From: Bubalus kerabau
Lineage: Eukaryota; Chordata; Mammalia; Artiodactyla; Bovidae
DNA: 64,000 bases
Assembly: GCF_029407905.1 (NCBI RefSeq)
Contig: NC_073642.1
Span: 7,812,001-7,876,000 of the forward strand
Direction of reading: 5' to 3'
Of this stretch, positions 34,896 to 46,826 are shown one piece after another. Positions within the stretch are counted from its first letter, which is position 1, and every line of letters starts with the position of its first letter. Under the pieces are notes generated by a model. The model saw only the letters and a list, made by a program, of their open reading frames with translations, did not search any database and was not told the origin of the DNA. The translations under genes were made by a program, and so were the position numbers.

Positions 34896-35336
34896 TTTCA
34901 AGGAAGACACCCTTCCTACTGTGAACTCGAGGCTTGGGTCTTGATGCAGGCCCTGGGCAACCCCAGCGTGCTCCAGGAAGGAACCCTATTTTGTCCTTTG
35001 TACTATCATCAAGGAACCCTCTCATGTGGCACCAGCATTCCATTGCAGTGGGCACCTTGCTCCTGTTCAAAAATACTGCCCATTTTCTCATCACTTTGCC
35101 TTTTGCCACATCGTGTCCTCGACCTAGAGTGCCCAGCGCCCTCCCACCAGTCTCTGCCTCCCACCACAGGATGTCTTGGGCTCTCCCGATGACCAGGCTC
35201 TGTGGCATGGAGAAGTTAAGGCACAGGGAGCATTAGCTGCAAAGTCTGAGAAACACTGTAGAGCGAAGAATGAAACCAATCCTTTTCTCTAAAAAGGGGC
35301 TACGAGTCAAGGCGTAGCTCAGGCCAAATACTAATA

Positions 35337-35438
35337 CTAATGTGCTTTCTCTTTCCACTCCTTCTTTGTGATTTTCCCTTCTTTCACCGTGGTTTCCATC
35401 ATGTTCATGAGTGCTAGCAGCAGAGAGGAGAAACTGGC
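35337..35438 (+). repeat. Inverted repeat, left arm
   Basis: This ~100 bp arm contains ctttgtgattttcccttctt and ggtttccatcatgttcatga. Its reverse complement recurs at 35893-36002 with roughly 85-90% identity by eye plus one short indel. It is not a repeat family I recognise. Confidence 0.85.
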
Positions 35439-35892
35439 GTGAAAAGAGGACATTCAGCTTCAGGTCTCCAAACAAGCTCTGAAACAACTGGCTTGAAAGT
35501 CAGGCTTTCAACGGCAAGATCAGGCCGTTGAGAGAGGAAACATTTTCCTAAATTCAGATAGATTTCTTTTAGAGGATGAACATGGAGTTTTTACTACAAG
35601 TCACAGAATAGGGGAGAATGGACAGAGGGGTTCCCAACCTCACAGGAAAAGGAGCAGCCTTTCTTGGGCTGAGATGTGGGAGGCAGAGATCGGAGACATT
35701 TTTGGTCAGCAGAATTAGATGATGATACTGTTGTCAAGGCGAGACAGCATATGGTCTGAGGAAGGATCCGTAAGCTTGTGCTCCACTTTTGGTTTAGAAT
35801 TCCACCCTACATAGTTACCTACATCCACATGGGTGGCTTCAGTAGAAGGGCATGCTAGTGTGGCATGTTTAGGTGGAAAGAGAGTCTGAAAT

Positions 35893-36002
35893 GCGAGTTT
35901 CTCCTCTCTCCTGCATCCCAGCTACCACTCATAAACATGATGGAAACCATGGCGAAAGAAGGGAAAATCACAACGAAGGAGTGGGAAAGGAAAGTCCATT
36001 AG
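35893..36002 (-). repeat. Inverted repeat, right arm
   Basis: This is the partner of 35337-35438. It contains catgatggaaaccatggcga and aagggaaaatcacaacgaag. The spacer is about 454 bp. It has an extra ~8 bases near 'catcccagctac'. Confidence 0.85.
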
Positions 36003-36689
36003 CATTATTCCAGGTATTAATCCTTCACACACATTGAAGTGGCAACTAGGAAAGACTGAGTATGCCATAGGCCAGGTTCCCTGGGGCTGGTGTGTGGCTT
36101 GAGTGAGATCCAGAACATTCTGGGTAGGTTGAGAGTGGGAACAGTAGTGCTGAAAGGGCGGAGGGAGAGGAAGGCAGTCACCTGGGAGGAGACAAGACCT
36201 TGCAGCCGGAGGTCAAGGCCTGGTCAAGCGGTGTGGGCCCAGGGGTGGAGCTGACCTCCAGAGACTAGGGCTGACCCCACGGGCCTGCACATGGGCTGAT
36301 GAGCCTGGAGCCCAGGGAGTGGACCAGGAGGGCTTTCTCTGCTGCCCTGAGGAGACGTCTCTCCTCTCCAAAGTCTTCCTGTCCCCAGAGAAATCCGAGA
36401 GGGACTTTAAACTTAGATCCTGAACTGTGTTATTTATACAAAAGATTAAGTCTTTAAATGAAGAGGTAAGATTAGTTGCTTTTATTTGTTCATTTGTTTT
36501 CTGCTTTCAGTAGAAGAGGGCCTCCAGAGGCAGTTGAGTTTGATTAAATAGACTTTAGCATTTCTGCCATGGGATCACAGCGGGTACATTTTAAACCCGG
36601 TACACCACCCAAAAGATATGAAGTGGGAGGGAGGGGTGGCTTTACTTAGCCTAAGGAAGAGAAGTCACATGACTAGCAGTTGTTGTTTT

Positions 36690-37675
36690 ACTTTTTAAAA
36701 CCTAGGAGGGTCAAGAATATATCAAGAATGCCTATAAATCAACAACGAAAAGATGAACAACCTAATTTTCTAAATGAGCAAAGAAGTTCAACAGACATCT
36801 AATGAAGAAGATATGAATGGCCAATAAGCACATGAAAAAGTGCTCAACACCATCAGTCTTTATTTGGAAACACAAATGAAAACTACAATGAGATACCATT
36901 TCATATCCACGAGATAGAATAAAATAAAATCCTGCGGGTACTGGGAAGTACATGGGGCAACTGGAAATGAATCCAGTACATGGAGACCTGTTCTGCAGCT
37001 TCTCACAGTGGAAAACGTGCGTCCACATGTCCCAGCAATTCCACTCCTAGATGCCAACCCAAAAGGAATGAAACCTATGTCTGCACAGTCTTGTACATGA
37101 AGTGGTCATATTCATAAGAATCAATCAGATAAAATAGGTTATATCCATCTAATGGAATATTGTGTGTGTGCTCGTCATGTTTCACTCTTTGTGGCCCCAT
37201 AGACTGCAGCTCTCAGGCTCCTCTACCCCTGGAAATTTCCAGGCAAGGATACTGGAGGGGGTTGCCTCCTCCAGAGGATCTTCGCCACCTAAGGATCAAA
37301 CCTGAGTCTCCTGCATCTCCAATATTGGCAGGCAGATTCTTTACCACTAAGCCACCTGGGGAGCCCTTAATGGAATATTACTGAGCAATAAAAAGGAGTG
37401 CTTACTGTTAAACCCTTAACATGGATGAATTTCAAAAACATGCTGAGTGAAAGAAGCCAGACACAAGAGTATATACTGCACTACTCCATTACATGAATTT
37501 CTGGAATTCATGTATGTGAATTTCTGTCAATGTGGATAGAAGTCAAAAAGTGTCCAGGGGCATGAAGGCACTTTCCATGTAATGGGTATATTCTATATTC
37601 TGTTTGTAACAACCATGGGCATATACAATGATCAAACCTTGTCAAACTGAATACTTTATACCTTAAATTTTTTAA
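36690..37675 (+). mobile_element. Old L1 3' end, split by a Bov-tA
   Basis: It has 'gaatggccaataagcacatg', 'cccagcaattccactcctag', 'atggaatattactgagcaat' and 'gccagacacaagagtata', the L1 ORF2 end and 3'UTR order. No frame is open. Confidence 0.8.
37162..37367 (-). mobile_element. Bov-tA SINE inside the L1
   Basis: The perfect 12-bp target-site duplication taatggaatatt lies at 37150-37161 and 37368-37379. The body is diverged (gtcatgtttcactctttgtg). Confidence 0.94.
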
Positions 37676-40600
37676 AAAGATGAAAAATATCATTTTCTCA
37701 GAGTCTTGGCCCAAGTTCTTACAGTAGATTAGCCAGGCATACAGAATTAACAGGCAAGTCCAGAAGGCTCTGCATCTTTGGGAGTGAACATTCCCTCTGT
37801 CCCTTGATTCATTCCAAGTGTATTCACACATATCCAGGCACACACACACACACTCCTTCACAAACAGACTTCCATGTGTACACACTCTCCTTTATGCCCA
37901 GGACTGTCCCCTGCACATGCCCTCTCCCCCACCCTGAGCCCGCAGGATCACGCCCCCACCTCCACCCCAGCTCTCTGCCCACACACTCACCCCTTCTCCC
38001 GTGGTCTAACTGCTCTGGAGTCATCTCCGGCTCTAAACCTCAGCACACCCTAAATCATAGTTTGTGTGTGTGTTTTTTTCAGCAAAATACGGATGCTTTG
38101 GAAACCACTTTCCTCTCTAAAGGCCTCCTTCTTCCTTGTTAACTCTGAGCTGAGCTGTTTCATAAATAATGCAGCTCCCCTCTCATCTCAGTTACAAACA
38201 TGGACGTCTCCTTGTTTTGAAGGATCAGACTGGTCTCCTTGTCTCTGCAGTTCCGCAGCAACCCTGTGACGAGGTGCGGCTCTGACCCTCTCTGCACAGG
38301 AGGCGGCCATGGGCTCCGTCACTTTGTCAAAAGCAGGCTGAGTCCCCTCTGCCCCCTTTCCCCCAGGCACAGTGGCGACTCTGCTGCCTTTGGCCTGTGG
38401 GTCCGTGAGGGGGTTTCTTTGTGTGCCCGCCTCCAGGGCAGTGGCCCTGTCCACAGAATCGGTGCACGTCTGTCCCCAGCCCCAGTGGACAAAGGTCTCC
38501 AACATCAGTGTCCAAGTCTCCGTGGTTCAGAGACCTGACTTTACTATAGACATTTCTGATGCTCACATTCTGACCCAGCACCAGTCAGACCCAAGCGTTG
38601 CTCCCCACCCTGGCTGGCAGACGGAAGTCCACAGAGCCAGGCCTCATCCCCAGGCCAACCCCATCCCCACTGCCCAGCTCCCCTGGGGCCTCCATGAGGC
38701 TGGAGGCCAGGCCTTGCCACCCTTCTTGCTGGGTCTCATGCCAGGCTCTCCCCTGCTGGGGGTGGAGGTCGTGTGGGGTCCAACCCATCTCCTTAGAATG
38801 TCTTGCTCACTGAGCATCCCCGGTGCTTGGTTAGGGGCTTGCCCCCTGGCCTAATCCTCTCTGCTGACGGCAGCAGCGAGCCCCACTCCTGAGAAGAAGC
38901 TGGCCTTCCCGGCCGTGGCTGAAGCAGGCCGGGGGCCCAGCGCCTGCATGGGGCCGGTTCAGGCTGCTGACCTGCGGAGAGGCTCCCAAGGAGTCAGCCT
39001 TTGCTGACTCTCGTTCCCCGTGAAGGCCCGGCCTGCGGTCCTGAGGGCGTCGACCTAGGGTCTGAAGACGAGCAACCCCGCAGCGCACAGGGGAGGCCCT
39101 GCAGGGCCCACAGCAGCTCTGGGCTGAAGACAATGGACTCCCCTGGGAGCCGGGTACTTCTCCACGCGCGCGATACCGTGGGCCGCCTGCAGGGTGAGGC
39201 AACCTGGGCCGGCGGCGCTGTCCTCCCAGGTCCGGCCACAAGCCCAGGTTATCTTGAGAGTTCGGCAAATGCTAATAATCTAACGTAGCAAACAACTTAT
39301 TACAGTCTGCCCTGTGCATCTGTGTTTTCCACTGTCGAATAAAAACATTCCATTTCTCAGCGTCCCAGGCGCAGACTAGGGGACGGCGGGTCTGCTTTGC
39401 ACACTCCCTGAAAGAGCGGAGAGCACACTCACCTGCGGGGCACCTGGGAGGCACGTGACGGGCGCTGCGGGGGTAGCAGGGACCAGCAGGGCCTGCAAGG
39501 ACGAGCCAGCTCACTGAGAAGCAAAGGCACAGGCAGAGTGCAAGGGCAGTGACCTCAGAGGGACGGGGGGCCCATGGGTGTCCCAGCTGCGGTCCAGGGG
39601 TGGCTGGGTCAGCCTCGGCTGGAAGGGATGCTATGGCTGGCATCCGGCTTCTGCAGCAGTCCTTCCGGAGCAGGGTTCCTGCCCCGCCCCTCCTTACTCT
39701 GCTCTTTCCGTGCTGTCTGGCCCCTCCCCTATCTTGGTCTCTGGGCTCAAAGTTTGACCCTCCTTTCTGAATAGTTCTCGGACTAAGGCCTGGCGGGGCC
39801 TCAGGACCGTCCCCTGCTGGCTCCCTTGGCAGGCCTGACCTTTCCAGAGCTGCCGGCCTTGGTCTGCCCCACCCTGCTCTGCCCTGGGATCGGGTTTCGG
39901 AGGAGAGCCCTGTAGTGAGGCCAAATGTGGAATGGGGACAAGGTGAGCATGACGAGGATGAGGCTGGAAAAGCCAGTTGGATTACCGAGAGGAGCCTGGA
40001 AAGGCATGCCAAAGAGATTATCTTTCCCCTTGAAGATAATGAAGAAATGCCCAAGGTTGTTGACTGGACTTGGTCACATCTAAATTTCAAAGAATCCCCT
40101 GAGGTTGTAGCCGTGGGGGATCAGGACTGTGGCAATGAAAACTCGGGACCTACTTTCCCAGCACCGAGGCTGCCTTCCCAGCTCCCCTCCTGCTGCCTCC
40201 AGAGGCTGACAGTCTTGTGACCCCCGCCTTCTGCTCCAAGGGCTCCTCCAGGCTGCACGTCTCTTTCCCATCCCGTCCTCCTGTCCTCTTTCCTTTATGT
40301 CTGTCCTTCTGTCATACCTACATCATCTCTCCAATTCTTCCAGACTCATCAGAGTGGAACCATCTTCCCAGCTTAATATTTCAGAACATGGGTTGGGGAA
40401 AAAAGGTGGTATTTATTGGATCCTCTCAATGACCCCAAAATAGAGGCCTCTCTAATTCTCTGGAGAGACCACTACCCATTTCCTCACTTGTCTTCTTCAT
40501 TACCTTATTATTCCCCAGGCATTTTCACCTGTTGCTGTTTTGAAGCGTAGAGGGAGTTTCACTTCCTGGAAAGATGGAGTAGATAGTAGCAGGCAAAACT

Positions 40601-40899
40601 GCTGTTGCAACAAGTAAAGAAAAAACAAATTGTGACCATCATATTTGAAAAGACCTTCAAGAGCTGTATGCAACGAAGACCAAATAACCTAGAGTATGAG
40701 AGAAGGAAGGCCTCTTCCAGTCTATGGGCACAGACCTGCTAGGCTTTCAGTAAAATGTCTGAGAGAGTCTCACATGAGGAACAGGACTAAATCAGCAGTA
40801 CAAGGAGCCTAATGAAACCTGCAGGCCAGCCCCAACCCAGCTCAGTCCCTCATGGAGTTAAGTAGTCAGCTCCAGCAACTGAGTGGAGGAAAGGGTGAG
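37676..40899. other. GC-rich single-copy sequence, no accepted gene
   Basis: This 3.2 kb stretch is the GC peak of the middle of the window. 39155-39240 is locally CpG-rich (ccacgcgcgcgataccg, ggccggcggcgctgtc). A 272-codon minus-strand frame at 39272-40090 is the longest non-transposon frame in the window. It is low-complexity Arg/Pro/Gly/Ser text without domains, and other frames are also open, so I do not call it a gene. A short (CA)n lies at 37841-37854. Confidence 0.45.
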
Positions 40900-41625
40900 T
40901 ACTCTGCATCCTGTAGACTTCTTTTATACACAATGTCCAGCACATGTTAAAAACTCAAGTGCCAGGAAATGTTGATCAAAAGTAAGAAACAGGCTATAGA
41001 AGTGGCCAAGGACTTTGGAGTAGAAGTTAAAGACTTTAAAATAACCATGTAATTACATTAAATAAGGTAGAGGGAGAGATGGACAAAATGGATAAAAAGA
41101 GACTAACAGAAAACTGGAATCCATAAAATAATTAAATGGACATTCTAGAATTGGAAAAGAGGGTATCTGAAATCAATACCTCTTGGATGAATTTAACAGC
41201 AGACAGACATAGGAAACTCAATGCATGAACTCGAAGAGAAGCCAATAGGAAATAAAGTACAGAGAGGAGAGAAGCAGAAGAGCAGGACAGTGTGAGATAC
41301 ACGGGCCCTGAGGGCACCTCACATGCCATTGTTAGAAGCCTGGAGGGAGGGGAGAGACAATGGGCAGAAGCAGTATTTGAGGGTCTAATGTCTGAGAATT
41401 TTCCAAAACCAGTTAAAAAAAAAAACAACCCTCTCTTTAAAAAAAAAAGTCTCAACAAAACTCAAGCAGGATAAATACAGAGGAACTCACTCAGTCATGT
41501 CAGTCAAACTTGAAAGCCAAAAACAAAGATAAAATCTTGGAAGCAGTTATTAGCAGAAGGGTCATTACCTGCACGGGAGTAAATATAAGTTGTATTACAG
41601 CTGGCTTTTCAATAGAAACTATCGA
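40900..41625 (+). mobile_element. Old L1 ORF1-region remnant (L1M/HAL1-like)
   Basis: On the plus strand it shows the ORF1 order of old L1s: 'ggacattctagaattggaaa', 'gtctgagaattttccaaaac', 'caagcaggataaatacagag', 'aaaatcttggaagcag' and 'ggcttttcaatagaaact'. Frames are broken; 41292-41474 is the longest open piece. It may be a HAL1 (ORF1-only) element. An MLT1 LTR starts right after. Confidence 0.6.
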
Positions 41626-41785
41626 GGCAGACAGAATAATGGCCTCCCAAACACATCCAAGCTTTAATCCCTGGAATCTGTGAGTACATTACCTTACTTG
41701 GCTAAAGGGACAGCCCAGATGTGACTAAGTTGAGCATTTTGAGATGAGCAGCCTGGATTACCTAGGTGAGCCCCATGTAATCACT

Positions 41786-42043
41786 GCTACTACTGCTAAG
41801 TCGCTTCAGTCGTGTCTGACTCTTTGCGACCCCACAGACAGCAGCCCACCAGGCTCCCCCGTCCCTGGGATTCTCCAGGCAAGAACACTGGAGTGGGTTG
41901 CCATTTCCTTCTCCAATGCATGAAAGTGAAAATTGAAAGTGAAGTCACTCAGTCGTGTCCGACTCTTCACGACCCCATGGACTGCAGCCAACCAGGCTCC
42001 TCCATCCATGGGATTTTCCAGGCAAGAGGACTGGAGTGGGGTG
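41786..42043 (-). mobile_element. BOV-A2 SINE inside MLT1
   Basis: This antisense dimer has the perfect 13-bp target-site duplication ccatgtaatcact at 41773-41785 and 42044-42056. Confidence 0.96.
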
Positions 42044-42304
42044 CCATGTAATCACTAGTGTCCTTAAAAGATAGAGGCAGGAAGTCAGAGAAGGAGATGT
42101 GATGATGAAGCAGAGGTCACAGCGATGTGATGTGAGCTGAGGCTGAGGAATGTGAGCAGCCTTTAGAAGGTGGAAAAGGCATGAAAACAGATGTGGAGTC
42201 TCCAGAAGGAACACAGCCCTACCAACACCTTAATTTTAGCTCCCTGAGACCCATTTCAGACTTCTGACCTCCAGAACTGTAAGATAATACATTTGTACTC
42301 TTTT

Positions 42305-42872
42305 CAGATCAGATCACTCGCTCAGTTGTGTCCGACTCTTTGCAACCCCATGAATTGCAGCACGCCAGGCCTCCCTGTCCATCACTAACTCCCGGAGTTC
42401 ACTGAGACTCACGTCCATTGAGTCAGTGATGCCATCCAGCCATCTCATCCTCTGTCATCCCCTTCTCCTCCTGCCCCCAATCCCTCCCAGCATCAGAGTC
42501 TTTTCTAATGAGTCAACTCTTCACATGAGGTGGCCAAAGTACTGGAGTTTCAGCTTCAGCATCATTCCCTCCAAAGAAATCCCAGGGCTGATCTCCTTCA
42601 GAATGGACTGGTTGGATCTCCTTGCAGTCCAAGGGACTCTCAAGAGTCTTCTCCAACACCACAGTTCAAAAGCATCAATTCTTCGGTGCTCAGCCTTCTT
42701 CACAGTCCAACTCTCACATCTATACATGACCACAGGAAAAACCATAGCCTTGACTAGACGAACCTTTGTTGGCAAAGTAATGTCTCTGCTTTTGAATATG
42801 CTATCTAGGTTGGTCAGAACTCGCCTTCCAAGGAGTAAGCGTCTTTTAATTTCATGGCTGCAGTCACCATCT
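42305..42872 (-). mobile_element. BovB LINE 3' fragment, copy F, inside MLT1
   Basis: 568 bp, antisense, from the 'cgctcagttgtgtccgactc' end into the RT thumb. Target-site duplications are gtactctttt (42295-42304) and gtagtctttt (42873-42882), 9 of 10. An open stretch of 84 codons (42521-42775, minus) is thumb sequence only. Confidence 0.93.
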
Positions 42873-42940
42873 GTAGTCTTTTAAGCCACCAAATTTGCAG
42901 TAATTTGTCACAGGAGGAAAAGGAAGCTGATACACTGCAG

Positions 42941-43157
42941 AAATCAGTGGAATGGCATCTTCTGAGTGCTGAATGAAAGAAGGGTGAGGTACTCTAAGAT
43001 ACCTAAATAAAGAAATCAGCTGCCACTTTGGCTACCAGACCCTCTGCCTTGCTCTGCATTCTTAAAGCTCAGGGATCCCCTCAGCTCATCATGGTGAGAT
43101 TCTCTGATGCCTCAACCCATCTTAGAGACACACTGTATTCAAATCTCTTGACCAATG
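42941..43157. other. Short single-copy spacer
   Basis: It separates the MLT1 from the near full-length BovB; no feature is seen. Confidence 0.4.
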
Positions 43158-45282
43158 CAGTACATCTTTTTGTTGTTTGGTCACTAAGTTGTGTCCAATT
43201 CTTTGTAACCCCATGGACTGCAGCATGCCAGACTTCCCTGGCCTTCACCATCTCCTGGAGCTTGCTCAAATTCATGTCCATTGAGTCAGTGATACTTCCC
43301 AACCATTTCATCCTCTGCTACCCGCTTCTCTTCCTGCCTTCAATCTTTCCCAGCCTTAGGGTCTTTTTCCAGTGATTTGGCTTTTCTCATCAGGTCGCCA
43401 AAGTATTAGAGCTTCAGCTTCAGCCATAGTCCTTCCAAAGACTAATCAGGGTTGATTTCCTTTGGGATTGACTGGTTTGATCTTTTTGCAGTTCAAGGGA
43501 CTCTCAAGGGTCTTCTCCAGCACCACAATTCGAAAGCATCCATTCTTCAGTGTTCAGTCTTCATTATGGTCCAACTCTCACCTCCGTACATGACTACTGG
43601 AAAAACCATAGTTTTGACTATATGGACTTTTGTCAGCAAAGTGATGTCCTTGCTTTTTAACATGCTATCTATATTTGTCTATCTATAATTATATGTATTT
43701 ATATAGCTTTTCTTCCAAGGAGCAAGTGACTTTTCATGGTGGCAGTCACCATCCGCAGTGATTTTGGAGCCCAAGAAAATGAAATCTGACACTGCTTCTA
43801 TTTTTTTACCTTCTATTTGCCATAAAATGAGGGGACCAGATGCCATGATCTTAGCTTTTTTAATGTTGAGTTTCAAGTCAGCTTTTTTGCTCTTCTCTTT
43901 CAGCCTCATCAAGAGGCTCCTTAGTTCCTCTTCACTTTCTGCGTTTAGATCGGTATCATCTGCTTATCTGAGGTGGTTGATATTTCTTTCAGAAACCTTG
44001 ATTCCAGCTTGTGATTCATCCAGCCAGCCATTTCCCATGATGTGCACTGCATAGCAGTTAAATAAGCAGGGTGACAATTTACAGCCTTGTTGCCTTTCCC
44101 AGTTGTACTCCTTTCCCAATTTTGAACCAGTCTGCTGTTTCATGTCTAACTGTTGATTCTTGACAGGCATGCAGATTTCTCAGGAAATAGGTAAGGTGGT
44201 CTGGTATTCCCATATCTTTAAACATTTGCCATAGTTTTTTTTGATCCACAAAGTCAAAGGCTTTAGTATAGTCAAGGAAGCAGAAGTAGATGTTTTTCTG
44301 GGATTCTCTTGCTTTCTCTAGTACCCAACAAATATTGGCAATTTGATCTCTGCTTCCTCTGCCTTTTCTAAACTCAGCTTGTACATCTAGAAGTTCTTGG
44401 TTCACATATTGCTAAAGCCTAGCTTGAAGGATTTTGAGCAAAACATTCCTAGCATGTGAAATGAGCACAGTTGTAGGGTAGTTGGAACATTCTTTGGCAT
44501 TGCCTTTGAGATTAAAATGAAAACTGACCTTTTCCAGTCCTGTGACCACTGTTGTGTTTTCCAAATTTCTTGACATATTGAGTGCAGCACTTTAACAGCA
44601 TCATCTTTTAGAATTTTAAATAACTTCAGCTAGAATCCCATTATTTCCACTAGCTTTGTTTGTAGTAATGCTTTGTAAGGCCCACTTCGTAAGGCCCACA
44701 CTCCAGGATGTCCAGCTCTAGGTGAGTGACCACATCGTCATGGTTATCCAGGTCATTAAAACCTTTTTTGTATAGTTTTCTGTGTATTCTTGCTACCTCC
44801 TCTTAATCCTTTTGCTTCTGTTAGGTCCCTACGGTTTCTGTCTTTTATCATGCCCATCCTTTTATAAAATGTTTCCTGGACATCTCCAGTTTTCTTGAAG
44901 AGATATCTGGTTTTTCTCATTCTATTGTTTCCTCTATTTCTTTGCACTGTTCACTTAAGGCTTTCTTATCTCTTCTTGCTATTCTCTGGAATTCTGCTTT
45001 CAGTTGGATATATCTTTTCCTTTCTCCCTTGCTTTTCACCTCTGTTCTTTTCTCAGCTATTTGTAAGTCCTCCTCAGACAATCACTTCGCCTTCTTGCAT
45101 TTCTTTTTCTTTGGGATGATTTTGGTCACCACTTCCTATACAATGTTACGAACCTCCATCCATAGTTCTTCAGGAACTTTGTCTACCGGATCTAATCCTT
45201 TACATCTGTTTCTCACTTCCACTGTATAATCGTAAGGGATTTGATTTAGGTCATACCTGAGTGGCCTGATAGTTTTTCCTCT

Positions 45283-45494
45283 GTGTGAGTGTGTGTGTAC
45301 TCAGTCATGTTTGGCTCTGTATGACCCCATGGACTGGTACTTTCCAGGCTCCTCTGTCCATGGGGTTTTCTAGGCAAGAATATTGGAATGGGTTGCCATT
45401 TCCTACTCCAGGGGATCTTCCCGACCCAGGGATTGGACCTGAATCTCTTACATTGGCAGGCAAATTCTTCACTACTGAGCCATCCAGGAAGCCC
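45283..45494 (-). mobile_element. Bov-tA SINE inside BovB copy G
   Basis: Same strand as its host. It contains 'tactcagtcatgtttggctc', 'ctaggcaagaatattgg' and the reversed head 'ctactgagccatccagg'. BovB text resumes at about 45495 (gtggttttccctg), repeating the gtttttcc before the SINE. Confidence 0.9.
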
Positions 45495-46029
45495 CGTGGT
45501 TTTCCCTGCTTTCTTCAATTAAGTCTGAATCTTTCAATAAGGAGCTCATGCTCTGAGCCACAGTCAGCTCCAGGTCTTGTTTTTGTTGACTGTATAGAGC
45601 TTCTCCATCTTTGGCTGCAAAGAATATAATCAATCTGATTTTGGTATTGACCAAATGGTGATGTCCATGTGTAGAGTCATCTGTCATGTTGTTGGAAGGT
45701 GTTTGCTATGACCATGTGTTTCTTGACGAAACTCCATTAGCCTTTGCCCTGCTTCGTTTTGTATTCCAAGGTCAAACTTGCCTGTCATTCCAGGTATCCT
45801 TTGACTTCCTACTTTTGCATTCCAATCTCCTATGATAAAAAGGACATTTTTTTTTTTTTTGGTGTTAGTTGTAGAAAGTCTTGAGGTCTTCATAATATCA
45901 GTCAACTTCTTCTGCATTAGTGGTTGGACATAGACTTGGATTACTATGATGTTGAGTGGTTTGCTTCAGAAACGAACCAAAGTCATTCTGTCTTTTTTGC
46001 ACAGAATGCACCCAAGTACTGCATTTGTA

Positions 46030-46128
46030 CTCTTGCCTGGAAAACTCCATGGATGGAGGGCCTGGTGGGCTGTAGTCCATGGGGTCGCTAAGAGTTGGAC
46101 ATGACTGAGTGACTTCACTTTCACTTTC
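46030..46128 (+). mobile_element. Single Bov-A unit inside BovB copy G
   Basis: One monomer, 'ctcttgcctggaaaactcc' to 'tgacttcactttcacttt', with no second unit and no tRNA head. It replaces a few bases of BovB text. Confidence 0.8.
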
Positions 46129-46518
46129 ATTGACTATGAAGGCTACTCCATTTCTTCTAAGGGATTCTTGCCCACAGCAGTATATATAATGGTCACCTGA
46201 ATTAAATTAGCCCATTCCCATCCATTTTAGTCCACTGATGTTGGACTAAGATGCCAACGTTGACATCTCCTGCTTGACCACATCCAATTTACCTTGATTC
46301 GTGGACCTAACATTCTAGGTTCCTATGCAAATGCAATATTGTTCTTTATAGCATCAGACTTTACTTTTACCACCAGACACATCCACAACTGAAGGTCTTC
46401 TCGGTTTGACCCCGTCTGTCTTGGATGGGCCTGCACAGCATGGCTCATAGCTTCATTGAATTATGCAAGCCCCTTTGCCAGGACAAGCCTGTGATCCATG
46501 AAGGGGACCAGTATATCT

Positions 46519-46813
46519 AACACATAGTTAATGAAAATGGAGATAATGTGTACAATTAATTAATGAATTTTAAAACTTTTTATACTTCCTTAACAATGTC
46601 TCCTGGTACAGCAAGGGGAGGATTAAGATTATTCATAGTTGGATTAAAAAGAGAAAGAAACTATGCCTTTTTGACATCTTGGATGGATTATTGAAGCCCT
46701 TTTCTTACTTAGTCTTTCAGTGATCAGAGATAGGTACTTGAGAGAAAAAAACAAAAAAACTGTTCTAAATTCCCAAAGTATCTTGTTGTATATGAAGAAT
46801 TAAATCCAGAAAG
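46519..46813. other. AT-rich single-copy sequence
   Basis: No recognised feature is present. Confidence 0.4.
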
Positions 46814-46826
46814 ACTAAACATGGAG

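Larger units (their letters stand above)
34907..36689. other. Single-copy sequence carrying an inverted-repeat pair
   Basis: No gene is recognised. The two inverted arms listed separately are the only structure I can see. Confidence 0.45.
41626..42940 (+). mobile_element. MLT1-type MaLR LTR split by two later insertions
   Basis: The LTR text is in three parts: 41626-41785, 42044-42304 and 42873-42940. It includes 'agacagaataatggcctccc', 'ggagtctccagaaggaacac', 'gacctccagaactgtaagat' and 'ttaagccaccaaatttgcag'. A BOV-A2 and a BovB fill the gaps. There is no internal retroviral gene. Confidence 0.78.
43300..46330 (-). pseudogene. BovB ORF2 remnant, copy G
   Basis: In minus-strand order it has the endonuclease ('FIIGDWNAKVGSQ' near 45830, inside 45684-45917), a basic linker (44756-45250), RT fingers and palm (44079-44590), the catalytic box region, and the thumb (43300-43912). 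The Tyr codon of YADD is a stop: 43955-43966 on the minus strand reads TAA-Ala-Asp-Asp. The codon before 'KAFDFVD' (about 44250) and many others carry substitutions, and frames change repeatedly. A Bov-tA at 45283-45494 and a half BOV-A unit at 46030-46128 interrupt it. Confidence 0.88.
43168..46508 (-). mobile_element. Near full-length BovB LINE, copy G, antisense
   Basis: It spans 3.34 kb including two SINE insertions, leaving about 3.0 kb of BovB. It runs from the older 'gttgtttggtcactaag' terminus through RT and endonuclease into the 5' region ('ccgtctgtcttggatgggcc'). Flanks cagtacatct (43158-43167) and cagtatatct (46509-46518) agree at 9 of 10 bases and are the likely target-site duplication. 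It is the most complete but also one of the oldest BovB copies here. Confidence 0.9.

Noticed and set aside
39272..40090. 272-codon open frame on the minus strand, the longest outside transposons
   Set aside because: It has Arg/Pro/Gly/Ser-rich low-complexity text, no domain, overlapping open frames on the other strand, and lies in GC-rich DNA where stops are rare.
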